Assembly: GCA_009760855.2 (NCBI GenBank)
Contig: WPIO01000014.1
Span: forward strand, 4,547,001 to 4,611,000
DNA length: 64,000 bases
Reading direction: 5' to 3'
Origin: Cristatella mucedo
Lineage: Eukaryota; Bryozoa; Phylactolaemata; Cristatellidae
The notes under the pieces were generated by a model. It was given only the letters and a program-made list of their open reading frames with translations, was not told where the DNA came from and made no database searches. Numbering within the stretch: the stretch's first letter is position 1; each line of letters starts with the position of its first letter. Positions 26,801 to 40,130 of the stretch are shown piece after piece. The translations under genes and the position numbers were made by a program.

Positions 26801-29800
26801 AGGCTGATTTGACTGTGGAGCTGATGTGGTCGTCTAACGAGAGGTCGCTTTGGAATATGACACCTAGATTTCGAGCTGATGCAACTGGAGATATGCTGGC
26901 AGAGCCAATTTTGAAAGTCAGCCTTTCCAATTTCTGAATAACACTAGGTTTGCCCATAACTAGTAAGTTAGTTTTATCATCGTTTAGTTTTAGAAAATTT
27001 GCTGCCATCCATGATCGGATGTCATCAATGCATGCAGCAAGTGAGTTGAGAGAATTTGAGGTGCTCGAAGGCTGGGAGGGATCAAAGCAAAGGTACAACT
27101 GAGTGTCATCCGCATAGAAGTGAAAGCCTAGATTGTGCTTGGCAATCACATCAGCGAGAGGGAGAGTATAAACGGTGAAAAGGACCGGACCTAGCACAGA
27201 GCCCTGAGGTACTCCATATTTTAGAGGTACTTCAGATGATCTTTGTCCATTCACGTCAACACTCTGGAGTCTCCCACTGAGATAGGACCTGAACCACTGC
27301 AGAGCAGTGCCAGTGATGCCCAGGCGAGATGAGAGGCGCTCTAGAAGTACTTTGTGATCGATGGTATCAAAAGCTGCCGAAAGATCGAGCAAAACAAGAA
27401 GAGACACTCTACCCATGTCTGCATTCCTAAGTAGGTCGTTGTATACCCGAAGCAATGCTGACTCTGTGGAGTGATTAGCTCTAAAGCCAGACTGGAACTT
27501 ACTAGCAAGGTGTGAGGTTTCGATATACGAGTTCAGCTGGTCTGCCACGACCCGTTCCAGTGTCTTTGATAGGAATGGTAGAAGGGAGACTGGGCGGTAG
27601 TTGCTTAAGTTCTCTTGGTCTAGTGTAGCTTTCTTGAGAAGTGGCCTGACTACAGCTTTTTTGAAAGGTGCTGGGACCTGACCTGAGGCTAATGACATAT
27701 TAATGATGTTGGTTATGCATGGCAGCAGCAGATCAATGCAACGTAGGAGCAGGACAGTGGGAATAGGGTCCAGTGGACTTGTTGTCTTCTTTGATTGAGA
27801 TACGAGCTTTAGGACTACGTCACTGGTGACCTGTTTAAATGCAGACATTGAGGCGCAGCCAGGAACCGAGGAACAGCATTCTAGTGGGAAGGTTGTCATC
27901 GCAGGGATGGATTCCCTGATTTTGTCTATCTTCTGCACAAAGAATCGAGAGAAGCGATCGGCTAGATCATCACAAGGATCATCAGGTAAGGAGCTAACCT
28001 GGGAACGGTTGAGGAGATGGTTTATTGTCGACATCAGCATTTTTGGATTGTGCATCTGTGATTGAACAATGTTTCTATAGAAGCTAGACTTAGCCTTTGC
28101 TAGGATCGATTGGTACGACCTACAGTAGTCTTCATATGCCTGTCGATGGACAGTTAGTCCGGATCTTTTGTATGCCTTTTCAAGCTTTCGTTTAGTAGAC
28201 TTGGCTAGTTTAATGTCTGTGGTAAACCATAGGCCGTCTGGGCGGGGGCGCACAGTGCGCTTTGTCAAAGGTGCAAACTCGTCGAGCGTGTCAGCTAGTG
28301 TCGTGTTGTAGCAATCTACCAGTGATGACAGATCGGAGGGAGGACTGAGCAGCAAAGGTGAAGCAGATATGCTCGCACGGACAGCATCGATATCAAGGGT
28401 CTTGAGGTTTCGCGATTCACAGGTTATTTTAGAGGAGAATGTGGGCACACACTGTAGATTGAATGAGATCTGCATGTGGTCAGATAAGCAGGATTTGGTG
28501 ATAACTGGTGATGACAAGGTGCAGTTATATGAGAAAATTTGGTCGAGTGTGTGACCCTTGATGTGGGTAGGGCCATGCACATGAGCCACAAGAGACAGAT
28601 TGACTGTCTTAAAAGTGGTGAGTGACTTAGACTTAATCTGCAACTGGTTGCCTGTGCAACTGCAGAAGTTTCCAGTAGTGCCAGAGCTGTCACACACAAT
28701 ATGTAATACATTTAATTCTTCGAGTTTCTCAACATCTTCACAATTATAGAAGATTATCGGAGAAGTAGCAAAACTACCCCTTCTTAGGTTCCTGTGCCAG
28801 CCAACTGACATTTAGATATGCATGCAGCAAAGGAAGTAAACATGGCCAAGAGCAAGGTTAGTCCAACAGGTTAATGTAGAACACATGAATAGTGCTAGTC
28901 TAACAACTTTTTGAAAATGAGGCAAGCTGGTAAGCTCAAGCAAAGAAAGATTGATCGTGCAAATGGCGCTTGACATGAAAAAAATGGCAAAGACAACTAG
29001 TGACAAGAAAAAGAACCAATAGTTCATTTATCATGACCGAGACATAGACGACCAACTGTTCTAGCATCTGCAAGTCTGAGACCACCCCACCGGCGGCTCA
29101 TTATTAAAAACCACGTTACCTGACAAATTGAATAGTAGTGTTACCGGCATTGATAATGAACAACATTGCTTTAGAACCTGCAGCAGCTGCAAGCAGGTCT
29201 TCTTTTGGATCAGCTGCTATCATCAGGTCCCTATTCGAATATAAGAATGATGACCATCGTCATCATTCTTATGATTACCGACCCCAGTCTAATCTGGTTC
29301 ATTGAAGATCAGGTTCTATACCAAACGTTCCTGTGCGACATATCATGGTAGATTACTGGACATTTAAATATCCACATTCGCGACATTAGCAACAGACAGG
29401 CGCATTAATTTCTTGACAGCCGAATCTTTCTCTGCGACAGTTCACTGTTGATTGCTGGAGATTTTAAAATTCTAATTGCCGACCTTAGCAACAGCCTCGT
29501 AACCTAAAAAGTGATTGATATAGAGAAACTCTTGGAATGTCTTTGAGAAGCAGGTCTTTTTGAGCTTCATCCTGATTCCACTAACTGCTCCGGCACTCTT
29601 ACAGTAGAAAACTCAAAACATAAGAATGCTTTCGATGAGCATTCTCCCATAAAGGCTGTCAACATATGGAATCAAAGAGATGCTCTCATGCTTACTAAAA
29701 GACATTGTATGTATGCACGTATCTCCGTCTGTAACTCCACAAAGTCATAAAGACTATGTGAGTGTTACGCAGGAGAGTTTTGTATAGCGCACTCACAGCC

Positions 29801-32800
29801 TGAGTGGCTTTCGGTATGCATTCAGTATCCAACAGACTTCATCTCACGCAACAATGAGAAAGTGGGAAGCAAAGCAGTGTAAGGAGAGCAGTTGAGGTAG
29901 TGAGTAGCATGGAAGTAGCCGTGATGGCACACTAGGTAGAGCGGCTGCTTTCACGACCTCGGTCCCGAGGTCGTGGGTTCGATTCCTGCGATAGGCGATC
30001 CTTTATCGCAACTGCAAGCGGTGGTGATAGCCGTAAAGGCTCTTCTGTCGCTATACTAAAAGAGGCTGTTTAATCAGCTGGGATTTTTTTTTTTAGAAGC
30101 TCAGGACCGCTGAAAAGCATTAAAATATGCTCCACAAACAGACTTGAAAGCTTGCAACGACTGCTTCTGACACCTATCTTGCCAGGTTCGGTGGCAAAGT
30201 CCATATCTGCATCCCAAGGCTTATTGCATCGACTTCCTTTTTTTTCAAACTCTTTTAACCTTCCGACTTGCCAGTCAAACCCTAAACAAATGTATAGTAA
30301 TATGTCGAATTTACTTAATAAGGCTGAGAGGTCCTACAAATGTTTATTGTGGTGCTAATAATTGTTCTGCCTTCTTTGCTTAAAAATTGCATTCATTCGT
30401 CCATTCATACTGCCACATCGCAATCTGCAGCTTGCCTTAAGAAAGTTTCTGATGGTTCAGCTGACAATGTTAGTACAATAACCAAGGCCAGTACAAAGAG
30501 CTCAGCTCCAGAGCCAATACCAAGACCTTTTTGGTTTCACTAATAGACAAAATTAGCCCCATCCGTAGCTCAGGTTTTTAATGCTTCACTCGACAAGGAT
30601 TGTTCCAAAGTAATTCGAATTGGCTATCGTTCGACCAGTACTTAAAAGCCATGAACAGATTCTGGGATCCTAGATAATTAACCTACACCATCCAGTCTTC
30701 CTTTATTCACCGCGATTCTAGAGAGAAATGTCGCTTAACCGTAACAGCTTGTAGAGCACATTGACATGGAATGATTTATCAGAAAATTTCAGTCGGGAAC
30801 ATTCAAGCCGACATCATTCAACTGAGATTCCCCCATGTGACAAATCACGACGGTAACATCACTGTCTTGGTACTGCTTAATCTGTCGGCAGCTTTCAACA
30901 TTTATTAATACAAGAGCCTACTGTAGCCATTAAGAATGATCGGTTTAGCTGATGGTTCAATAGTACCTGTCTTATCGAGTCTAGCCCATAACTCGTGGTG
31001 AGCTAAAGTCGCATGCAGCAGACCTAACACTTGTGGATTTTCAAAAGGGTCTGTGCTCGGTCCACTGGTGTTCTCTAGGTATACAACAAAGGCTCCAGAG
31101 AAGGTAGTTGAGGTTCATGCAATTGGCCACTGTTTCTATGCTGAGGACATCCAGAAGTACTATCATTCAAGTCATTAGGCATCAGCTACAATTGGTAAAC
31201 TGAACTTGGAGTCTTGCAGTCATTGATGTCAAGCCACTTTCTTTAAGCCAAACCAAAATAAAACGGAACTCGTCATAAGAAACTTTAAACGTGCAGCTGG
31301 GAGAGGCGACTTTGCTCTCCTCGCCGTAGGTTTCGTAGTGATATCATCGCTAAATGCTCTTAATTTTTTGGTGGACATTTTGATGATTAATGACTGGTTA
31401 AGGGCAAACCCATGTTATCCAGAAATAAGAAAGACGAACCTTCAAAATAAACCAGGGCAGCATAACTTCTGCAAGATCTGCACTGAATCTGAATGACCTA
31501 GTCCTAAGTGACCGAAAATATATGACCACATATGCCCAAAGTTAAGTCTGCCTACTTTCAGCTACATACGTAGCTTTTACTCGGGAATGCTTAGATAAGT
31601 GTACCACAGCCTAGCTAATCTATGCATTCGTAGCATCCTATCTAGACTTCGGTAAGTCACTAACCTGCAGGTCTTCCCATCAATGCACTAAGATGCTTAC
31701 ATTAGTGCACAACTCTGTAGCTACGCTTGTATGTCATGAACATTGCAACTGCCACATTCAATTTACATAAATGCTCACCAGCCTACACTTGCTACCCATC
31801 AAATAGCGATTCAAGGAGTTTCAATCCTATATATAGTTTCAATCCTCACTTTAAGGCCCCTTCATTCTCTTGCTCCAAACTACTTGTGAATCAGGCTACA
31901 CATCGTATCACCTGTTGGTTTGACTCAAGTCGTTTAGCTGTGCCTGCCGACCACAAATCCTCTGAAGACCTAGTCTTCAGTCCATGTGCTCCCAAAGCCT
32001 GGTACTCACTTCGGACTGCAATCACATCCTCTGAACAGACGACATTTAAGAAGAAGTTAATAACCTACCTGGTCCTTATATTATTGTTCCATCCGTGTTA
32101 ATTGTCATTAGTGTGCTTGTGCATGCTGACATTGCCCATTACTAATCAATTGAAATGCTTCCTTTCCAGTACAATGTATGCAAAGTGCCTAGAAAGAGAT
32201 TTAGTTCTCTTAGCTTGCTACATAAGTGTCGTATTATTATATATGTCGTATATTATATTATTGTAAGTTTTACTTGCACATCAGCACAACATGGCCCTAC
32301 TCTGGGAGAACGTATTGAAGTCCACCACACCAACACACGCATGACAGCACGTGCGTGCCATGTGCGTGTGCTCGAGTGCCATATGCCTACGCCAGCAGCC
32401 ACACATGCTGTACTCGTAATTTTTTTGCAAAACGTCATTAATTCTTGCACACGTTCTCAATATACGACCATGCGCATAGGGGGCAAATAAATGTCACGAT
32501 GATTTACATAAATGCGATGTTCAACCTGTGTGTGTATGAGCACACATGCGTGGATGTGCTCATGAGTACCGTCGGTGCTTATACTACTTTATATTGGCCC
32601 TGCGAATTTTGAGCGCTTCGGGGACTATATGTCTTACCCTCTCTGACCTCAGAACTGGTATAGATCCTTTTTAGCATTCACTGTGTGGGCTCTATTCTTT
32701 CATTCTATTCTTTTGAGTATCAATGCATCCTCGACTAGAATGCTGTAATTTTTGGCAAGGCAACTTACATACTCCAGCAGGCTCATAGCCAAGACGAATT

Positions 32801-35800
32801 ATGTAACACAGCAAAGATGACAGAATAGAGCAAGACTGATGTTCACTATATTGGCTCTCACACTAAAAAGGTTCATAGTTGCCGATTGCACATGCACATC
32901 AAATTGAGCTTTACCAGGTCATATATTTGATTTGCTATCTGCACTTTTTCATCGGCCTGCTCCACTGCTTTCTTGTAATCCTACAACAAAAAGCAACTGA
33001 CTGGCAGACGTTCCATTAGGCAGTGGTGGCACAGTCGCGCAAAAAAATCTCCTGGCATTAAAATATTAACGCCTTACTTCCTTAATCTTTTCGAACTGCT
33101 CGTTTTTCCATTCAGCTTTAATACCACCTTGGGCACATTTCCTGAAGAATTGCTGCATTCTCTCATCAAGGCTGTCGTCAGCATCTGAAAATCATTAGCG
33201 TGCAAATAGCACCTCGTCTGATTCCAAACCAAGTCGAACCACCACTAGCATAATCTGCAGCAGAAGTTTTTAAGAAAAGGACACGATAAGGAGGTCTCAG
33301 CATCTTAGCTAATGCAGGTCGAATACTCTAGGCACAGCCGCTTCAGTATTTGATTAAAGAAAGCAGCCAGCCACTCTCCATTCTAAGCCGGTGATAAGAA
33401 AATACACGGCTAGAAAATACAGGCCACCGTGAGGAGCTGCCGGGGCAAGAAATGCATATGAAAGAATAGAGCCCACACAGTGAATGCTAAAAATGATCTA
33501 TACCAGTTCTGAGGTCGGAGAGGGTAGGACATATAGTCCCCAAAGCGCTCAAAATTCGCAGGGCCAATATAAAGTAGTAAAAGCACCGACGGTACTCATG
33601 AGCACATCCACGCATGTGTGCTCATACACACACAGGTTGAACCTAGGACTTTGGCAAAGCTAAAACAACTGCACTATTCCATTAGGGAAGCAGCTTGTCA
33701 TTCCAGCAAGTCCCGACATCGACAAAGAGAAAGTTACCATGCTTATACATGTTTGTACAACACCATGTCAAAGTCACAACTGAGGTTTTCAAATAGTATA
33801 TTCTTTATTTGCATTATGATGTGCAATGCACGAAACACAAAATGAATAATTGCAAGAATTTATCATATCCAATAGTAACACAACTAAACCTTGAAGAGAA
33901 GGCTGGGATAATTACAGAAGCTCCTCACTACGGCAAGGAGAAGTCCCAAGTGGCAGGCAATGAAAGCAAACGCCACACTTTGGGCTAGAATCCACTGTTT
34001 GACTTGGATCCAAAGCAGTTTCTTGAAGCCTGTTCACTGAAATCGTAGCTTCGAAGTTATACCGCATTTTTGGATGCCACACTAAGACAGTGTTACAGCA
34101 GGCCAACTTAGTAAAGCTGGTAAAATCGTTATTAGTAAGAGACTCCAAGCATGGCTGCCGACTCCTACCCATAATCCATTAGTGACAAAAATTCTCAAGC
34201 TTTTATCAACAAATCCCAAACAGGGAGTACGAGTAACTGAAAAATAGTATTCGTGAACTTTCTGAAAGCACCAAGTCCACTTGGTGTACACTCATAAGAT
34301 GGTGACTTCAGTCAACAGCTACTCTTGGGCAGAGGCTACAGATTACCCGATATCCCATCGTCCAAAACTTGAGGACGATTGTGCACCACAGTGTACAAAG
34401 CAGCGCACAGACACCTGCAGCCTCTGACCCAGAGCATGCTTAGCGATTCCAACATGTTACGACCGATGGATTTATATAATCCTGGCGGGTAAACCTTGCT
34501 TACATGATATCATTTGTGTGTGAGAGTGGTACTTATTCTTCGAACTCGTGCCTTCTGTGCTCATAAGGTCTGGCAAACAGTTTTGCATGGGAGGCAAAAC
34601 AATTCACGCCTATACAAGGGGCAACTCACACGTGCACGTGAGCAAGCACACGTGAGGTGTATCGTTCCTCTGACCCTAGATTTGAATAATAAATATTTTG
34701 TTTATTTTCTGGTACAAAAATCATTAATTAAAAAGACCTTCGGTAGTATTTTCGATAAAGCAGTATGCTTGGGTGGCTGCATTATACTATGCCAACGGCC
34801 TATACTGGTAATGCCCATTCTGCATTTTGAGGTTGCAGACTGCTCGAGGTGGCCTAATTAGCCTGCCCCACCCATTGTATGCAGGCCATAGATGATTGTG
34901 CCTCGGCGCTTCCATTTTGCCACTGCATTCCTGGGCACTCTTTTATTTAATTAAAGTCTTCACTAGCTCAATGCTCGAAGGGCTCCTGCTAAGTATTTCT
35001 ACATCTCAGTGAACGCCTGCCGTCAAAGTTTGAGGTTATTATAACCATCGATGAAAACAGATGGTTATGTCTATGGATGGGCCCCATCAGCTCTGCTAAG
35101 CGACCCTCGTGTTGACTTGAATCTACATTAACACACCTGCCCATGCTTGCTCATCCATAATCTCTTTGTAACCTCATCTCTTGCACATCAAAATCTGTAT
35201 CAAAGAGTCGGTTTCTAATCTCACCATTTGTATCCTACTTCGGCTCACACAAGCACTCTTCAAGACTTCAAGTCCTGTTGACAGTTCAGTAAATTGCATA
35301 ACAATATGTAACACAAATTTTGTCCCTAGGTAGTTAACTGTTTCTTAACTGCTTATGCCTCAGTTTGCTTCTGCGACAAGGCCAGTGATTAACTTGAAAT
35401 AATCAACTTCCGTCAAGATACAAACAAATTTCGCATTCTTATAGAAGCCCTCCAAACATTAGCTTTCATCGTGATTTTTTATATCGTCCCTCGTAACGAC
35501 TATTAAAGTCGAGTACATATACTTGAAAGTGCTCATCTTTCCCCAGCGAGTAAGCTTCTCCTGTGTTCTCCTTGAATTTTTCAACCAGGGAATCAAGGAT
35601 ATAGACGTTTTAGAGCATTCTGCATATCATTTTGGCATCGCTCTTTATTCTGAGTCTGAACCAGCTGCTCATAGTTTTCAGCCCTGATTGCCCATAAAAA
35701 CGTGAACCACTGCAATTAAACAAATCCAAGCAACTTTCTCAATTCTGTTCGGCTTCTAGGCAAATATGTCAAAACTCAACTCGATTATCCTTATCTGTGG

Positions 35801-38800
35801 TCCGACGAAGAGATACCAGCTTTGACCTTTGTCTCCGGCAGCTGTGGAAAGACATCTCGGGAGGTACTTGAAAGCTGCTGACTCAATATTCAGCCATGAG
35901 AAATTGCTTGCCGAAGACTAATTTGATGTGCAGTGGTGTACTACCACCTTCCGAGGGTCTACCAGTGGTTCCCCAGGGATTTTGTTCTTCCCTGCCGATA
36001 ACTCAGCCTGCTGTGGCAAGTCCCTTTTGTGACAGTGCTCATTATTGTCTCGGCTGTCCAATAGGCATAGAAAACAAGAAAAATTCGTGCAGCTGCCTTG
36101 CAGGCAGGAATGAGACCATTTTGAAGTCCTCATCTACCTTCCAGCTATAGTTGACATACCTCCAGGGGGGTCACAACATCTTGACACTGGTGAGCCAAAT
36201 GGAGAGATGCTGCCCCTGTTATGAAACAGCACGGCTTAGATGCTCCTGGATGAACTGCCTATGAATAGACACATTCACTCGAGTTAAAGGTGATTCCTAT
36301 AGCCTCGAATAGACAGGGCACATTGTTGCAGAAGCACAACCCATCTTTCTGATTGGTGAAGTTCGAAAAAGATGGTGATTCTTTTACTGATCTGTTACTT
36401 TTTGCCAAAAAGTTCTATTCATTGAGCCTAGATGTCAGAAGCTCGATATTACACTTGGTAAGAAGGCCTCTGATCAGATCGTTAAGGTATGGTTTTGTCT
36501 CCTCACCGACATCTGTGAAATTGGAATCGGAATCTACAACAGCTTCCTTGGTGTCTTGACTTGCAGCTCTCGACAGAAGATACCTTATCCCTATCTAGAG
36601 AGGTTGGGAGCTCAGGGCAGTGCAGCACTGGAGCAATTGATGAAGGATTAATGTGCAAATATGCTATGGTGGTGCCCTCTTGCCAGTTCGAGGTTTAGAT
36701 GGGCCCACCATGCAGAAGCAGCAGGTGCTAGAGTGGTCACTCGGTTCCGGCCAAATGCTTGGGATAGCAAACTTCGTGGTTCTATGTTCTCCTTTGTACC
36801 AACCTGTAAACAAAATAGAATATAAATTCAAAAATGAAATTTCACACATTTCCTAAAACTGTGACAGCAATTCAATCAATCAAGAGGGCAGTAACTGTTC
36901 ATCTTACCTTCACGAGCAGAACTCTTGCCGAGTTCGAATGGGAAATCAGGCCTTGTAGTTGATCCTCGACAGAAGTACGCTGTGAAGGCCTCACCTATCT
37001 TAACAGATAATTTCGTGTACTTTGTTTTCGCTCTTGTGATCAATTTTCCACACACGTAGAAAAATGCATATCCTGGGTGCAAGAAATCTCTTGATGCCAT
37101 GTTAATCAAATACTAGAGCTCGCTGCCTGGAGACTCACTTCGTTTAATCATAGTAGAACTACACGTTTATTACAGTCAATCCCGGAAGTACTGGTCGCCA
37201 TCTTGCCGAGTGACGGACGAGAGGACGGACTTTTTAACTTTGAGATGGGGATTTGCTATTCTCACAGTCTGCAATAACATTAAACTGAAATATTTTTTAA
37301 GGCACCTGTATTGTGACACTTCTTTTGATACTCCTAAGCAGTAGTTCTCAACCTTCCTAATGCCGCGACCATTTAATACAGTTCCTCGTGTTGTGGCGAC
37401 CCCCAAACATAAAATAATATTTTTATTGAGTGCAAAATGTGGAAATGCGTGTTTTCCGATGGTCTTAGGCAACCCCTGTGAAAGGTCGTTCGACCTCCAA
37501 AGGGATCACGACCTACAGGTTGAGAACCACTGTCCCAGAGTGTTATGTTTGCCTTATCCTCACTGATTCGGTAGCGGTATAGCACGTACTGTACATGCAT
37601 GCACGAACCTGACGTGGGCATCATGCCCATGCCTAACAGCAAAATCGAAGAATGTCAAAATATCGTCCTCGCCAAAGAAAGTTAAGTTTTTGCAACAGTA
37701 GCTACTTTCTATTTATTCTAGGCATAAGGGATTTGAAAAACACACATTGTACCCAAGAGAAAAAATTAAAATCTGTTACCGAGCATATGAGCTAAATTAA
37801 CTACTAGTTCAACTGAACAAGTAGTGGTGGACGACACTAGCCAGTCAGCTGGACTGTTGATCACTGGAAGAGAATATTCTCCTTTCTTATCTGTGCATCA
37901 GGTATATGAGCAGCACCTCACCGATAAGCATTGGCTAATCCAACTAGGACTTGAGCTAGGATTTCAGTGGGACACCGGCTGATGCTTCACTAAGTAGGCT
38001 AGTGAAGCAGCTATCTACATTGTACCCCACAAACTTCTAAATGCATGGGATCCATTTTACCAATTGCATGAGGTTCAAGTTTACACCAGTTAACAGAACA
38101 GGTGGTGAGCTTGCTCTAGTCACTGGAACCAATTTAAGCTGGACTCCAAATATGTGCTGAGCCTAATGGCTACCTCAAAGATGGCTGACAACTCCTTAGG
38201 GAAATCTGCTAAACCCACCAAATCCACATCTACAACAACGTGAATGTAGTTCTATACACACAGTGTCACAGCACTTGCGTTTGGCAAGTTATTGCCATCT
38301 TTACAAGGAGGTGATGCGAGGTGCCATGATGACTAGGAACCGTGATGGCACACTAGGTAAGGCGGTTGCTTTCACGACCTCGGTCCCGAGGTCGTGGGTT
38401 CGATTCCTGCGGTGGGCGATCCTTTATCGCCACTGCAGGCAGTGGTGATAGCCGTAAAAGGCTCTTCTGTCGCTATACAAAAAGAGGCTGTTTAATCAGC
38501 TAGGATTTATTTATTTATTTATTCAACATCAGTGAGTGACGTGGCAGTTAATGACGAGCCAAAGTGGGCCGAGTGCATGCTTTCACTAGAAAGCCAGACT
38601 TACTTTGTACTTCTAGGTCGGCCTCTCGCATGTCGGTAAACCGTTCTCGCATTTCCATGGGAAGGTTTTCGATCACTATCAATAAAGAAAAGAATTATAC
38701 AGTAAGAAAAAGTTTAAAATAGCTGCAAATATAACCTAGTTATAGGCTCCTCATCACAGTATGAACACACTGCACCAGCATGCAGTCTGGTAATGACATT

Positions 38801-40053
38801 TTGAGGATGGGATACATTCCACGATTTGCCGATTGTCCTAACTGCCTAAGAGGAAGGTTGGCTAGGTAGGATATCTTGTCAATCAATGCCTGAAAAAACC
38901 ATACTGCCACAAGTCAGGGGATGCTATGACGACAGTTCGTAATGAGCTCCTGGCTTAGGAAAACACAAATTGGAGGAACACAAACTGAAGGAACGGTTTC
39001 CCAAGGATTTGAGGTTGATTAGAGGCACATCTAAACGACTTGAGTCAGAAGAGCTGGTGGTGTTCAACAACAGATTGGCAAGCAGTCTAGAGCAAGATAA
39101 TGAAGGGACATATACAGTGGAAAAACCTTCGTCGATACGCTGCTTGATGGTGAGCCAGTGCAGGTCGGTGAGAAGTAGCGTAATGGCAGCTTCGACATTC
39201 AGGACAGAAAAACACCGCTGCAGTGTTTTGCACCAACTGCAAGCACTGTATTTCACAGGCCAGAAGATCTGCGATTAAAAGTTATTAGATTATTATTATT
39301 AGTTAAAAGTTAAAAGATTTAAAAGTTATAGAAATCGAGATGACATGCCACAAATGCCCAGCAAATGACCAGCTTGGCTGCAGTATCCTTATCTATGCAG
39401 GCCCAAATTTGTGCGATAGTAAGTAGGGGTAAGTAGGTAGCTGTGACTGTGAAGCTGTGTTCATCTACTGAAAGATTTTAGAACAGGTCACCCAACTTGT
39501 ATGCCCTACAGGAGATATGTTAACCCAGGGCTAAGCCACTAACCAGAAAGTTGTCTTTAACATCATCCAATTTGAAAGAGTTTGCTGCCATCAAGTTTAC
39601 ATGTCACAAATATATGGAGCTGAGAGAACGGAAGGCAGGATAGAATCTAAGCACATTTACAGCTGTGATTGCCTGAACAAAAGTGAATGCTTGTGCTAAG
39701 CAATTACATTATCATGAAGGAGAGAATAAATTGTGAAAAGACGTGGACCAAATGCAGATCACTGGGACACCCTGTTGACTTTAAAGGCTCCTCGGATGAA
39801 CGTTGCCCATTCACATAAATGCTCTGAAATCCCCCACTGACATAAGACCTAAGCTATTGCACTGAAATGACAGTGATGTCCAGGCAATATTACAGGTGCT
39901 CAAGAAAGACTTGGTGATCGTTAGTATCAAATGCTGCCGAAGATCCAGCAGAGAAACTCTAAAGCAAGCCTGGAAGTAAAAGGTAAAAGCGCTTTGCATC
40001 CCAACAGTCCAGCTGACATAAACATCATACTAAGCTTTCAGCTACTCTCTAGA

Positions 40054-40130
<77 letters not shown>

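Larger units (their letters stand above)
29330..32250 (+). mobile_element. Old, nearly full-length LINE copy (plus strand)
   Basis: Heavily decayed. An endonuclease relic [14 protein letters not shown] at about 29455-29500; linker relic [11 protein letters not shown] near 30510; RT relic [10 protein letters not shown] at about 30875; C-terminal relic at 31790-32090 ([16 protein letters not shown]); 3' tail near 32170-32245. It is interrupted by an R3 repeat (29705) and a SINE (29917). Confidence 0.6.
21324..32914 (-). other. ING3 intron 4 (11.6 kb)
   Basis: The largest ING3 intron. It contains a SINE (22735), LINE pieces (23228-23922, 24478-24560, 29330-32250), the intact-frame LINE (26010-28811), a 102-bp tandem repeat, an R3 repeat (29705), a SINE (29917) and the left arm of the inverted repeat (32519-32703). 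About 21.4-22.7 kb shows nothing specific. Confidence 0.7.
33185..38603 (-). other. ING3 intron 2
   Basis: 5.4 kb with the inverted-repeat right arm, a decayed transposon gene (35480-37100), a SPIN-like MITE (37339-37532) and a SINE (38338-38520). From 33.65 to 35.4 kb nothing is recognised. Confidence 0.65.

Noticed and set aside
29917-30000. tRNA gene
   Set aside because: The A/B boxes belong to a SINE head; the cloverleaf is broken by an 11-bp hairpin and there is no acceptor stem pairing, and it recurs with a common body and tail.
32519-33642. Transposon carrying ING3 exons between its terminal repeats
   Set aside because: The arms have no target-site duplication or transposon-like ends, and exons 3-4 fit the normal ING3 gene order and phase.
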